This document shows, piece by piece, positions 12,101-26,616 of a stretch of DNA of 64,000 nt (its first letter is position 1; the number at the start of each line of letters is the position of its first letter). The position numbers and the translations under genes were made by a program. Origin of the DNA: Xiphydria camelus (lineage: Eukaryota > Arthropoda > Insecta > Hymenoptera > Xiphydriidae); the NCBI GenBank assembly GCA_963678675.1, contig OY783198.1, positions 20,756,684 to 20,820,683 of the forward strand. Direction: 5' to 3'. The notes below the pieces were generated by a model. It had not been told where the DNA came from and did no database searches. It worked only from the letters and a program-made list of their open reading frames with translations.

Positions 12101-15100
12101 GGTGGTCGAGATTCCAATTCCGAAGATTTTCATTTTTCGAAAAAATTGACAATTTCTGTAAGGTCGGGACCTTACAGAAAATGCGATTTTTCGCAAAAAT
12201 CGAAATCTCTGGAATCGAATTCTCGACCATCCTATCTTATGTATTTTTTTACGCTGACTACGAAAATGATATATTTATTGAGGAAATCTCAACGGAACAC
12301 CGAGATATCGATGATTTCTTGCGGAAAAAAATATTTCTTTATACACAAAATCTGCGTTATTTCATATTTCCTTTGAGATCTCGACCAAATAACCGTGCTT
12401 TTCGGAATCAGCGTAAAAAAATACATCGGATAGGGTGGTCGAGATTCCAATTCCGAAGATTTTCATTTTTCGAAAAAATTGACAATTTCTGTAAGGTCGG
12501 GACCTTACAGAAAATGCGATTTTTCGCAAAAATCGAAATCTCTGGAATCGAATTCTCGACCATCCTATCTTATGTATTTTTTCGCGCTGATTACGAAAAT
12601 GATATATTTATTGAGGAAATCTCAACGGAACACCGAGATATCGATGATTTCTTGCGGAAAAAAATATTTCTTTATACACAAAATCTGCGTTATTTCATAT
12701 TTCCTTTGAGATCTCGACCAAATAACCGTGCTTTTCGGAATCAGCGTAAAAAAATACATCGGATAGGGTGGTCGAGATTCCAATTCCGAAGATTTTCATT
12801 TTTCGAAAAAATTGACAATTTCTGTAAGGTCGGGACCTTACAGAAAATGCGATTTTTCGCAAAAATCGAAATCTCTGGAATCGAATTCTCGACCATCCTA
12901 TCTTATGTATTTTTTCGCGCTGATTACGAAAATGATATATTTATTGAGGAAATCTCAACGGAACACCGAGATATCGATGATTTCTTGCGGAAAAAAAAAT
13001 TTCTTTATACACAAAATCAGCGTTATTTCATATTTCCTTTGAGATCTCGACCAAATAACCGTGCTTTTCGGAATCAGCGTAAAAAAATACATCGGATAGG
13101 GTGGTCGAGATTCCAATTCCGAAGATTTTCATTTTTCGAAAAAATTGACAATTTCTGTAAGGTCGGGACCTTACAGAAAATGCGATTTTTCGCAAAAATC
13201 GAAATCTCTGGAATCGAATTCTCGACCATCCTATCTTATGTATTTTTTCGCGCTGATTACGAAAATGATATATTTATTGAGGAAATCTCAACGGAACACC
13301 GAGATATCGATGATTTCTTGCGGAAAAAAAAATTTCTTTATACACAAAATCAGCGTTATTTCATATTTCCTTTGAGATCTCGACCAAATAACCGTGCTTT
13401 TCGGAATCAGCGTAAAAAAATACATCGGATAGGGTGGTCGAGATTCCAATTCCGAAGATTTTCATTTTTCGAAAAAATTGACAATTTCTGTAAGGTCGGG
13501 ACCTTACAGAAAATGCGATTTTTCGCAAAAATCGAAATCTCTGGAATCGAATTCTCGACCATCCTATCTTATGTATTTTTTCGCGCTGATTACGAAAATG
13601 ATATATTTATTGAGGAAATCTCAACGGAACACCGAGATATCGATGATTTCTTGCGGAAAAAAAAATTTCTTTATACACAAAATCAGCGTTATTTCATATT
13701 TCCTTTGAGATCTCGACCAAATAACCGTGCTTTTCGGAATCAGCGTAAAAAAATACATCGGATAGGGTGGTCGAGATTCCAATTCCGAAGATTTTCATTT
13801 TTCGAAAAAATTGACAATTTCTGTAAGGTCGGGACCTTACAGAAAATGCGATTTTTCGCAAAAATCGAAATCTCTGGAATCGAATTCTCGACCATCCTAT
13901 CTTATGTATTTTTTTACGCTGACTACGAAAATGATATATTTATTGAGGAAATCTCAACGGAACACCGAGATATCGATGATTTCTTGCGGAAAAAAATATT
14001 TCTTTATACACAAAATCTGCGTTATTTCATATTTCCTTTGAGATCTCGACCAAATAACCGTGCTTTTCGGAATCAGCGTAAAAAAATACATCGGATAGGG
14101 TGGTCGAGATTCCAATTCCGAAGATTTTCATTTTTCGAAAAAATTGACAATTTCTGTAAGGTCGGGACCTTACAGAAAATGCGATTTTTCGCAAAAATCG
14201 AAATCTCTGGAATCGAATTCTCGACCATCCTATCTTATGTATTTTTTCGCGCTGATTACGAAAATGATATATTTATTGAGGAAATCTCAACGGAACACCG
14301 AGATATCGATGATTTCTTGCGGAAAAAAAAATTTCTTTATACACAAAATCAGCGTTATTTCATATTTCCTTTGAGATCTCGACCAAATAACCGTGCTTTT
14401 CGGAATCAGCGTAAAAAAATACATCGGATAGGGTGGTCGAGATTCCAATTCCGAAGATTTTCATTTTTCGAAAAAATTGACAATTTCTGTAAGGTCGGGA
14501 CCTTACAGAAAATGCGATTTTTCGCAAAAATCGAAATCTCTGGAATCGAATTCTCGACCATCCTATCTTATGTATTTTTTTACGCTGACTACGAAAATGA
14601 TATATTTATTGAGGAAATCTCAACGGAACACCGAGATATCGATGATTTCTTGCGGAAAAAAATATTTCTTTATACACAAAATCTGCGTTATTTCATATTT
14701 CCTTTGAGATCTCGACCAAATAACCGTGCTTTTCGGAATCAGCGTAAAAAAATACATCGGATAGGGTGGTCGAGATTCCAATTCCGAAGATTTTCATTTT
14801 TCGAAAAAATTGACAATTTCTGTAAGGTCGGGACCTTACAGAAAATGCGATTTTTCGCAAAAATCGAAATCTCTGGAATCGAATTCTCGACCATCCTATC
14901 TTATGTATTTTTTCGCGCTGATTACGAAAATGATATATTTATTGAGGAAATCTCAACGGAACACCGAGATATCGATGATTTCTTGCGGAAAAAAAAATTT
15001 CTTTATACACAAAATCAGCGTTATTTCATATTTCCTTTGAGATCTCGACCAAATAACCGTGCTTTTCGGAATCAGCGTAAAAAAATACATCGGATAGGGT

Positions 15101-16752
15101 GGTCGAGATTCCAATTCCGAAGATTTTCATTTTTCGAAAAAATTGACAATTTCTGTAAGGTCGGGACCTTACAGAAAATGCGATTTTTCGCAAAAATCGA
15201 AATCTCTGGAATCGAATTCTCGACCATCCTATCTTATGTATTTTTTTACGCTGACTACGAAAATGATATATTTATTGAGGAAATCTCAACGGAACACCGA
15301 GATATCGATGATTTCTTGCGGAAAAAAATATTTCTTTATACACAAAATCTGCGTTATTTCATATTTCCTTTGAGATCTCGACCAAATAACCGTGCTTTTC
15401 GGAATCAGCGTAAAAAAATACATCGGATAGGGTGGTCGAGATTCCAATTCCGAAGATTTTCATTTTTCGAAAAAATTGACAATTTCTGTAAGGTCGGGAC
15501 CTTACAGAAAATGCGATTTTTCGCAAAAATCGAAATCTCTGGAATCGAATTCTCGACCATCCTATCTTATGTATTTTTTCGCGCTGATTACGAAAATGAT
15601 ATATTTATTGAGGAAATCTCAACGGAACACCGAGATATCGATGATTTCTTGCGGAAAAAAAAATTTCTTTATACACAAAATCAGCGTTATTTCATATTTC
15701 CTTTGAGATCTCGACCAAATAACCGTGCTTTTCGGAATCAGCGTAAAAAAATACATCGGATAGGGTGGTCGAGATTCCAATTCCGAAGATTTTCATTTTT
15801 CGAAAAAATTGACAATTTCTGTAAGGTCGGGACCTTACAGAAAATGCGATTTTTCGCAAAAATCGAAATCTCTGGAATCGAATTCTCGACCATCATATCT
15901 TATGTATTTTTTCGCGCTGATTACGAAAATGATATATTTATTGAGGAAATCTCAACGGAACACCGAGATATCGATGATTTCTTGCGGAAAAAAATATTTC
16001 TTTATACACAAAATCAGCGTTATTTCATATTTCCTTTGAGATCTCGACCAAATAACCGTGCTTTTCGGAATCAGCGTAAAAAAATACATCGGATAGGGTG
16101 GTCGAGATTCCAATTCCGAAGATTTTCATTTTTCGAAAAAATTGACAATTTCTGTAAGGTCGGGACCTTACAGAAAATGCGATTTTTCGCAAAAATCGAA
16201 ATCTCTGGAATCGAATTCTCGACCATCCTATCTTATGTATTTTTTCGCGCTGATTACGAAAATGATATATTTATTGAGGAAATCTCAACGGAACACCGAG
16301 ATATCGATGATTTCTGGCGGAAAAAAAAATTTCTTTATACACAAAATCAGCGTTATTTCATATTTCCTTTGAGATCTCGACCAAATAACCGTGCTTTTCG
16401 GAATCAGCGTAAAAAAATACATCGGATAGGGTGGTCGAGATTCCAATTCCGAAGATTTTCATTTTTCGAAAAAATTGACAATTTCTGTAAGGTCGGGACC
16501 TTACAGAAAATGCGATTTTTCGCAAAAATCGAAATCTCTGGAATCGAATTCTCGACCATCATATCTTATGTATTTTTTCGCGCTGATTACGAAAATGATA
16601 TATTTATTGAGGAAATCTCAACGGAACACCGAGATATCGATGATTTCTGGCGGAAAAAAAAATTTCTTTATACACAAAATCAGCGTTATTTCATATTTCC
16701 TTTGAGATCTCGACCAAATAACCGTGCTTTTCGGAATCAGCGTAAAAAAATA
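6119..16752. repeat. Satellite block 4: M then 31 type A units; carries the longest open frame
   Basis: 10634 bp, the longest run without a further type B hairpin. Unit order after M: N N T T Y T TN N T N T N N N T T Y T Y N N N T N T N T N Ys W W. The string N N T T Y T occurs at 6485 and again at 10481, 3996 bp (12 units) apart. The unit at 8483 (TN) joins a T-type left part to an N-type right part. An open frame of 3462 codons (6379-16767) runs through because 333 is divisible by 3; it ends only at the TGA in the next type B hairpin. I judge it fortuitous, since recurrent variants are mostly amino-acid changing. Confidence 0.9.
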
Positions 16753-18729
16753 CATAAGATAGGGTGATCCAGAATTCGATTCCAGAGATTTCGATTTTTG
16801 CGAAAAATCTAAGGGGTATGCCTTAGATTTTTTGCAAAAATCGAAATGTCTGGAATCGAATTCTCGACCATCCTATCTTATGTATTTTTTCGCGCTGATT
16901 ACGAAAATGATATATTTATTGAGGAAATCTCAACGGAACACCGAGATATCGATGATTTCTTGCGGAAAAAAATATTTCTTTATACACAAAATCAGCGTTA
17001 TTTCATATTTCCTTTGAGATCTCGACCAAATAACCGTGCTTTTCGGAATCAGCGTAAAAAAATACATCGGATAGGGTGGTCGAGATTCCAATTCCGAAGA
17101 TTTTCATTTTTCGAAAAAATTGACAATTTCTGTAAGGTCGGGACCTTACAGAAAATGCGATTTTTCGCAAAAATCGAAATCTCTGGAATCGAATTCTCGA
17201 CCATCCTATCTTATGTATTTTTTCGCGCTGATTACGAAAATGATATATTTATTGAGGAAATCTCAACGGAACACCGAGATATCGATGATTTCTTGCGGAA
17301 AAAAATATTTCTTTATACACAAAATCTGCGTTATTTCATATTTCCTTTGAGATCTCGACCAAATAACCGTGCTTTTCGGAATCAGCGTAAAAAAATACAT
17401 CGGATAGGGTGGTCGAGATTCCAATTCCGAAGATTTTCATTTTTCGAAAAAATTGACAATTTCTGTAAGGTCGGGACCTTACAGAAAATGCGATTTTTCG
17501 CAAAAATCGAAATCTCTGGAATCGAATTCTCGACCATCCTATCTTATGTATTTTTTCGCGCTGATTACGAAAATGATATATTTATTGAGGAAATCTCAAC
17601 GGAACACCGAGATATCGATGATTTCTTGCGGAAAAAAAAATTTCTTTATACACAAAATCAGCGTTATTTCATATTTCCTTTGAGATCTCGACCAAATAAC
17701 CGTGCTTTTCGGAATCAGCGTAAAAAAATACATCGGATAGGGTGGTCGAGATTCCAATTCCGAAGATTTTCATTTTTCGAAAAAATTGACAATTTCTGTA
17801 AGGTCGGGACCTTACAGAAAATGCGATTTTTCGCAAAAATCGAAATCTCTGGAATCGAATTCTCGACCATCCTATCTTATGTATTTTTTCGCGCTGATTA
17901 CGAAAATGATATATTTATTGAGGAAATCTCAACGGAACACCGAGATATCGATGATTTCTTGCGGAAAAAAAAATTTCTTTATACACAAAATCAGCGTTAT
18001 TTCATATTTCCTTTGAGATCTCGACCAAATAACCGTGCTTTTCGGAATCAGCGTAAAAAAATACATCGGATAGGGTGGTCGAGATTCCAATTCCGAAGAT
18101 TTTCATTTTTCGAAAAAATTGACAATTTCTGTAAGGTCGGGACCTTACAGAAAATGCGATTTTTCGCAAAAATCGAAATCTCTGGAATCGAATTCTCGAC
18201 CATCCTATCTTATGTATTTTTTCGCGCTGATTACGAAAATGATATATTTATTGAGGAAATCTCAACGGAACACCGAGATATCGATGATTTCTGGCGGAAA
18301 AAAAAATTTCTTTATACACAAAATCAGCGTTATTTCATATTTCCTTTGAGATCTCGACCAAATAACCGTGCTTTTCGGAATCAGCGTAAAAAAATACATC
18401 GGATAGGGTGGTCGAGATTCCAATTCCGAAGATTTTCATTTTTCGAAAAAATTGACAATTTCTGTAAGGTCGGGACCTTACAGAAAATGCGATTTTTCGC
18501 AAAAATCGAAATCTCTGGAATCGAATTCTCGACCATCATATCTTATGTATTTTTTCGCGCTGATTACGAAAATGATATATTTATTGAGGAAATCTCAACG
18601 GAACACCGAGATATCGATGATTTCTGGCGGAAAAAAAAATTTCTTTATACACAAAATCAGCGTTATTTCATATTTCCTTTGAGATCTCGACCAAATAACC
18701 GTGCTTTTCGGAATCAGCGTAAAAAAATA
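16753..18729. repeat. Satellite block 5: Ys-Y-N-N-W-W
   Basis: 1977 bp = 312 + 5 x 333. Its W-W end, with CATCATATC in the last unit, copies the end of block 4. Confidence 0.9.
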
Positions 18730-19374
18730 CATAAGATAGGGTGATCCAGAATTCGATTCCAGAGATTTCGATTTTTGCGAAAAATCTAAGGGGTATGCCT
18801 TAGATTTTTTGCAAAAATCGAAATGTCTGGAATCGAATTCTCGACCATCCTATCTTATGTATTTTTTCGCGCTGATTACGAAAATGATATATTTATTGAG
18901 GAAATCTCAACGGAACACCGAGATATCGATGATTTCTGGCGGAAAAAAAAATTTCTTTATACACAAAATCAGCGTTATTTCATATTTCCTTTGAGATCTC
19001 GACCAAATAACCGTGCTTTTCGGAATCAGCGTAAAAAAATACATCGGATAGGGTGGTCGAGATTCCAATTCCGAAGATTTTCATTTTTCGAAAAAATTGA
19101 CAATTTCTGTAAGGTCGGGACCTTACAGAAAATGCGATTTTTCGCAAAAATCGAAATCTCTGGAATCGAATTCTCGACCATCCTATCTTATGTATTTTTT
19201 CGCGCTGATTACGAAAATGATATATTTATTGAGGAAATCTCAACGGAACACCGAGATATCGATGATTTCTTGCGGAGAAAAAAATTTCTTTATACACAAA
19301 ATCAGCGTTATTTCATATTTCCTTTGAGATCTCGACCAAATAACCGTGCTTTTCGGAATCAGCGTAAAAAAATA
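18730..19374. repeat. Satellite block 6: W-E (shortest block)
   Basis: 645 bp = 312 + 333. This is the only type B unit with a W body, so it probably arose by exchange with the W units just before it. Confidence 0.9.
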
Positions 19375-21351
19375 CATAAGATAGGGTGATCCAGAATTCG
19401 ATTCCAGAGATTTCGATTTTTGCGAAAAATCTAAGGGGTATGCCTTAGATTTTTTGCAAAAATCGAAATGTCTGGAATCGAATTCTCGACCATCCTATCT
19501 TATGTATTTTTTCGCGCTGATTACGAAAATGATATATTTATTGAGGAAATCTCAACGGAACACCGAGATATCGATGATTTCTTGCGGAAAAAAATATTTC
19601 TTTATACACAAAATCTGCGTTATTTCATATTTCCTTTGAGATCTCGACCAAATAACCGTGCTTTTCGGAATCAGCGTAAAAAAATACATCGGATAGGGTG
19701 GTCGAGATTCCAATTCCGAAGATTTTCATTTTTCGAAAAAATTGACAATTTCTGTAAGGTCGGGACCTTACAGAAAATGCGATTTTTCGCAAAAATCGAA
19801 ATCTCTGGAATCGAATTCTCGACCATCCTATCTTATGTATTTTTTCGCGCTGATTACGAAAATGATATATTTATTGAGGAAATCTCAACGGAACACCGAG
19901 ATATCGATGATTTCTTGCGGAAAAAAAAATTTCTTTATACACAAAATCAGCGTTATTTCATATTTCCTTTGAGATCTCGACCAAATAACCGTGCTTTTCG
20001 GAATCAGCGTAAAAAAATACATCGGATAGGGTGGTCGAGATTCCAATTCCGAAGATTTTCATTTTTCGAAAAAATTGACAATTTCTGTAAGGTCGGGACC
20101 TTACAGAAAATGCGATTTTTCGCAAAAATCGAAATCTCTGGAATCGAATTCTCGACCATCCTATCTTATGTATTTTTTCGCGCTGATTACGAAAATGATA
20201 TATTTATTGAGGAAATCTCAACGGAACACCGAGATATCGATGATTTCTTGCGGAAAAAAAAATTTCTTTATACACAAAATCAGCGTTATTTCATATTTCC
20301 TTTGAGATCTCGACCAAATAACCGTGCTTTTCGGAATCAGCGTAAAAAAATACATCGGATAGGGTGGTCGAGATTCCAATTCCGAAGATTTTCATTTTTC
20401 GAAAAAATTGACAATTTCTGTAAGGTCGGGACCTTACAGAAAATGCGATTTTTCGCAAAAATCGAAATCTCTGGAATCGAATTCTCGACCATCCTATCTT
20501 ATGTATTTTTTCGCGCTGATTACGAAAATGATATATTTATTGAGGAAATCTCAACGGAACACCGAGATATCGATGATTTCTTGCGGAAAAAAAAATTTCT
20601 TTATACACAAAATCAGCGTTATTTCATATTTCCTTTGAGATCTCGACCAAATAACCGTGCTTTTCGGAATCAGCGTAAAAAAATACATCGGATAGGGTGG
20701 TCGAGATTCCAATTCCGAAGATTTTCATTTTTCGAAAAAATTGACAATTTCTGTAAGGTCGGGACCTTACAGAAAATGCGATTTTTCGCAAAAATCGAAA
20801 TCTCTGGAATCGAATTCTCGACCATCCTATCTTACGTATTTTTTCGCGCTGATTACGAAAATGATATATTTATTGAGGAAATCTCAACGGAACACCGAGA
20901 TATCGATGATTTCTGGCGGAAAAAAAAATTTCTTTATACACAAAATCAGCGTTATTTCATATTTCCTTTGAGATCTCGACCAAATAACCGTGCTTTTCGG
21001 AATCAGCGTAAAAAAATACATCGGATAGGGTGGTCGAGATTCCAATTCCGAAGATTTTCATTTTTCGAAAAAATTGACAATTTCTGTAAGGTCGGGACCT
21101 TACAGAAAATGCGATTTTTCGCAAAAATCGAAATCTCTGGAATCGAATTCTCGACCATCCTATCTTATGTATTTTTTCGCGCTGATTACGAAAATGATAT
21201 ATTTATTGAGGAAATCTCAACGGAACACCGAGATATCGATGATTTCTTGCGGAGAAAAAAATTTCTTTATACACAAAATCAGCGTTATTTCATATTTCCT
21301 TTGAGATCTCGACCAAATAACCGTGCTTTTCGGAATCAGCGTAAAAAAATA
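19375..21351. repeat. Satellite block 7: Y-N-N-N-W-E
   Basis: 1977 bp. The W unit has a private CTTACGTATT (20832) in place of CTTATGTATT. Confidence 0.9.
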
Positions 21352-22662
21352 CATAAGATAGGGTGATCCAGAATTCGATTCCAGAGATTTCGATTTTTGC
21401 GAAAAATCTAAGGGGTATGCCTTAGATTTTTTGCAAAAATCGAAATGTCTGGAATCGAATTCTCGACCATCCTATCTTATGTATTTTTTCGCGCTGATTA
21501 CGAAAATGATATATTTATTGAGGAAATCTCAACGGAACACCGAGATATCGATGATTTCTTGCGGAAAAAAATATTTCTTTATACACAAAATCTGCGTTAT
21601 TTCATATTTCCTTTGAGATCTCGACCAAATAACCGTGCTTTTCGGAATCAGCGTAAAAAAATACATCGGATAGGGTGGTCGAGATTCCAATTCCGAAGAT
21701 TTTCATTTTTCGAAAAAATTGACAATTTCTGTAAGGTCGGGACCTTACAGAAAATGCGATTTTTCGCAAAAATCGAAATCTCTGGAATCGAATTCTCGAC
21801 CATCCTATCTTATGTATTTTTTCGCGCTGATTACGAAAATGATATATTTATTGAGGAAATCTCAACGGAACACCGAGATATCGATGATTTCTTGCGGAAA
21901 AAAAAATTTCTTTATACACAAAATCAGCGTTATTTCATATTTCCTTTGAGATCTCGACCAAATAACCGTGCTTTTCGGAATCAGCGTAAAAAAATACATC
22001 GGATAGGGTGGTCGAGATTCCAATTCCGAAGATTTTCATTTTTCGAAAAAATTGACAATTTCTGTAAGGTCGGGACCTTACAGAAAATGCGATTTTTCGC
22101 AAAAATCGAAATCTCTGGAATCGAATTCTCGACCATCCTATCTTATGTATTTTTTTACGCTGACTACGAAAATGATATATTTATTGAGGAAATCTCAACG
22201 GAACACCGAGATATCGATGATTTCTTGCGGAAAAAAATATTTCTTTATACACAAAATCTGCGTTATTTCATATTTCCTTTGAGATCTCGACCAAATAACC
22301 GTGCTTTTCGGAATCAGCGTAAAAAAATACATCGGATAGGGTGGTCGAGATTCCAATTCCGAAGATTTTCATTTTTCGAAAAAATTGACAATTTCTGTAA
22401 GGTCGGGACCTTACAGAAAATGCGATTTTTCGCAAAAATCGAAATCTCTGGAATCGAATTCTCGACCATCCTATCTTATGTATTTTTTCGCGCTGATTAC
22501 GAAAATGATATATTTATTGAGGAAATCTCAACGGAACACCGAGATATCGATGATTTCTTGCGGAGAAAAAAATTTCTTTATACACAAAATCAGCGTTATT
22601 TCATATTTCCTTTGAGATCTCGACCAAATAACCGTGCTTTTCGGAATCAGCGTAAAAAAATA
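21352..22662. repeat. Satellite block 8: Y-N-T-E
   Basis: 1311 bp. Same opening and closing units as blocks 7, 9 and 10, differing only in the internal N/T units. Confidence 0.9.
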
Positions 22663-23640
22663 CATAAGATAGGGTGATCCAGAATTCGATTCCAGAGATT
22701 TCGATTTTTGCGAAAAATCTAAGGGGTATGCCTTAGATTTTTTGCAAAAATCGAAATGTCTGGAATCGAATTCTCGACCATCCTATCTTATGTATTTTTT
22801 CGCGCTGATTACGAAAATGATATATTTATTGAGGAAATCTCAACGGAACACCGAGATATCGATGATTTCTTGCGGAAAAAAATATTTCTTTATACACAAA
22901 ATCTGCGTTATTTCATATTTCCTTTGAGATCTCGACCAAATAACCGTGCTTTTCGGAATCAGCGTAAAAAAATACATCGGATAGGGTGGTCGAGATTCCA
23001 ATTCCGAAGATTTTCATTTTTCGAAAAAATTGACAATTTCTGTAAGGTCGGGACCTTACAGAAAATGCGATTTTTCGCAAAAATCGAAATCTCTGGAATC
23101 GAATTCTCGACCATCCTATCTTATGTATTTTTTTACGCTGACTACGAAAATGATATATTTATTGAGGAAATCTCAACGGAACACCGAGATATCGATGATT
23201 TCTTGCGGAAAAAAATATTTCTTTATACACAAAATCTGCGTTATTTCATATTTCCTTTGAGATCTCGACCAAATAACCGTGCTTTTCGGAATCAGCGTAA
23301 AAAAATACATCGGATAGGGTGGTCGAGATTCCAATTCCGAAGATTTTCATTTTTCGAAAAAATTGACAATTTCTGTAAGGTCGGGACCTTACAGAAAATG
23401 CGATTTTTCGCAAAAATCGAAATCTCTGGAATCGAATTCTCGACCATCCTATCTTATGTATTTTTTCGCGCTGATTACGAAAATGATATATTTATTGAGG
23501 AAATCTCAACGGAACACCGAGATATCGATGATTTCTTGCGGAGAAAAAAATTTCTTTATACACAAAATCAGCGTTATTTCATATTTCCTTTGAGATCTCG
23601 ACCAAATAACCGTGCTTTTCGGAATCAGCGTAAAAAAATA
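22663..23640. repeat. Satellite block 9: Y-T-E
   Basis: 978 bp = 312 + 2 x 333. It equals block 8 less one N unit. Confidence 0.9.
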
Positions 23641-26616
23641 CATAAGATAGGGTGATCCAGAATTCGATTCCAGAGATTTCGATTTTTGCGAAAAATCTAA
23701 GGGGTATGCCTTAGATTTTTTGCAAAAATCGAAATGTCTGGAATCGAATTCTCGACCATCCTATCTTATGTATTTTTTCGCGCTGATTACGAAAATGATA
23801 TATTTATTGAGGAAATCTCAACGGAACACCGAGATATCGATGATTTCTTGCGGAAAAAAATATTTCTTTATACACAAAATCTGCGTTATTTCATATTTCC
23901 TTTGAGATCTCGACCAAATAACCGTGCTTTTCGGAATCAGCGTAAAAAAATACATCGGATAGGGTGGTCGAGATTCCAATTCCGAAGATTTTCATTTTTC
24001 GAAAAAATTGACAATTTCTGTAAGGTCGGGACCTTACAGAAAATGCGATTTTTCGCAAAAATCGAAATCTCTGGAATCGAATTCTCGACCATCCTATCTT
24101 ATGTATTTTTTCGCGCTGATTACGAAAATGATATATTTATTGAGGAAATCTCAACGGAACACCGAGATATCGATGATTTCTTGCGGAAAAAAAAATTTCT
24201 TTATACACAAAATCAGCGTTATTTCATATTTCCTTTGAGATCTCGACCAAATAACCGTGCTTTTCGGAATCAGCGTAAAAAAATACATCGGATAGGGTGG
24301 TCGAGATTCCAATTCCGAAGATTTTCATTTTTCGAAAAAATTGACAATTTCTGTAAGGTCGGGACCTTACAGAAAATGCGATTTTTCGCAAAAATCGAAA
24401 TCTCTGGAATCGAATTCTCGACCATCCTATCTTATGTATTTTTTCGCGCTGATTACGAAAATGATATATTTATTGAGGAAATCTCAACGGAACACCGAGA
24501 TATCGATGATTTCTTGCGGAAAAAAAAATTTCTTTATACACAAAATCAGCGTTATTTCATATTTCCTTTGAGATCTCGACCAAATAACCGTGCTTTTCGG
24601 AATCAGCGTAAAAAAATACATCGGATAGGGTGGTCGAGATTCCAATTCCGAAGATTTTCATTTTTCGAAAAAATTGACAATTTCTGTAAGGTCGGGACCT
24701 TACAGAAAATGCGATTTTTCGCAAAAATCGAAATCTCTGGAATCGAATTCTCGACCATCCTATCTTATGTATTTTTTCGCGCTGATTACGAAAATGATAT
24801 ATTTATTGAGGAAATCTCAACGGAACACCGAGATATCGATGATTTCTTGCGGAAAAAAAAATTTCTTTATACACAAAATCAGCGTTATTTCATATTTCCT
24901 TTGAGATCTCGACCAAATAACCGTGCTTTTCGGAATCAGCGTAAAAAAATACATCGGATAGGGTGGTCGAGATTCCAATTCCGAAGATTTTCATTTTTCG
25001 AAAAAATTGACAATTTCTGTAAGGTCGGGACCTTACAGAAAATGCGATTTTTCGCAAAAATCGAAATCTCTGGAATCGAATTCTCGACCATCCTATCTTA
25101 TGTATTTTTTCGCGCTGATTACGAAAATGATATATTTATTGAGGAAATCTCAACGGAACACCGAGATATCGATGATTTCTTGCGGAAAAAAAAATTTCTT
25201 TATACACAAAATCAGCGTTATTTCATATTTCCTTTGAGATCTCGACCAAATAACCGTGCTTTTCGGAATCAGCGTAAAAAAATACATCGGATAGGGTGGT
25301 CGAGATTCCAATTCCGAAGATTTTCATTTTTCGAAAAAATTGACAATTTCTGTAAGGTCGGGACCTTACAGAAAATGCGATTTTTCGCAAAAATCGAAAT
25401 CTCTGGAATCGAATTCTCGACCATCCTATCTTATGTATTTTTTCGCGCTGATTACGAAAATGATATATTTATTGAGGAAATCTCAACGGAACACCGAGAT
25501 ATCGATGATTTCTTGCGGAGAAAAAAATTTCTTTATACACAAAATCAGCGTTATTTCATATTTCCTTTGAGATCTCGACCAAATAACCGTGCTTTTCGGA
25601 ATCAGCGTAAAAAAATACATCGGATAGGGTGGTCGAGATTCCAATTCCGAAGATTTTCATTTTTCGAAAAAATTGACAATTTCTGTAAGGTCGGGACCTT
25701 ACAGAAAATGCGATTTTTCGCAAAAATCGAAATCTCTGGAATCGAATTCTCGACCATCCTATCTTATGTATTTTTTCGCGCTGATTACGAAAATGATATA
25801 TTTATTGAGGAAATCTCAACGGAACACCGAGATATCGATGATTTCTTGCGGAAAAAAAAATTTCTTTATACACAAAATCAGCGTTATTTCATATTTCCTT
25901 TGAGATCTCGACCAAATAACCGTGCTTTTCGGAATCAGCGTAAAAAAATACATCGGATAGGGTGGTCGAGATTCCAATTCCGAAGATTTTCATTTTTCGA
26001 AAAAATTGACAATTTCTGTAAGGTCGGGACCTTACAGAAAATGCGATTTTTCGCAAAAATCGAAATCTCTGGAATCGAATTCTCGACCATCCTATCTTAT
26101 GTATTTTTTCGCGCTGATTACGAAAATGATATATTTATTGAGGAAATCTCAACGGAACACCGAGATATCGATGATTTCTTGCGGAAAAAAAAATTTCTTT
26201 ATACACAAAATCAGCGTTATTTCATATTTCCTTTGAGATCTCGACCAAATAACCGTGCTTTTCGGAATCAGCGTAAAAAAATACATCGGATAGGGTGGTC
26301 GAGATTCCAATTCCGAAGATTTTCATTTTTCGAAAAAATTGACAATTTCTGTAAGGTCGGGACCTTACAGAAAATGCGATTTTTCGCAAAAATCGAAATC
26401 TCTGGAATCGAATTCTCGACCATCCTATCTTATGTATTTTTTCGCGCTGATTACGAAAATGATATATTTATTGAGGAAATCTCAACGGAACACCGAGATA
26501 TCGATGATTTCTTGCGGAGAAAAAAATTTCTTTATACACAAAATCAGCGTTATTTCATATTTCCTTTGAGATCTCGACCAAATAACCGTGCTTTTCGGAA
26601 TCAGCGTAAAAAAATA
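23641..26616. repeat. Satellite block 10: Y-N-N-N-N-E-N-N-E
   Basis: 2976 bp = 312 + 8 x 333. An E unit occurs inside the block (25340) without a following type B hairpin. This could mark where a block boundary was lost. Confidence 0.9.
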
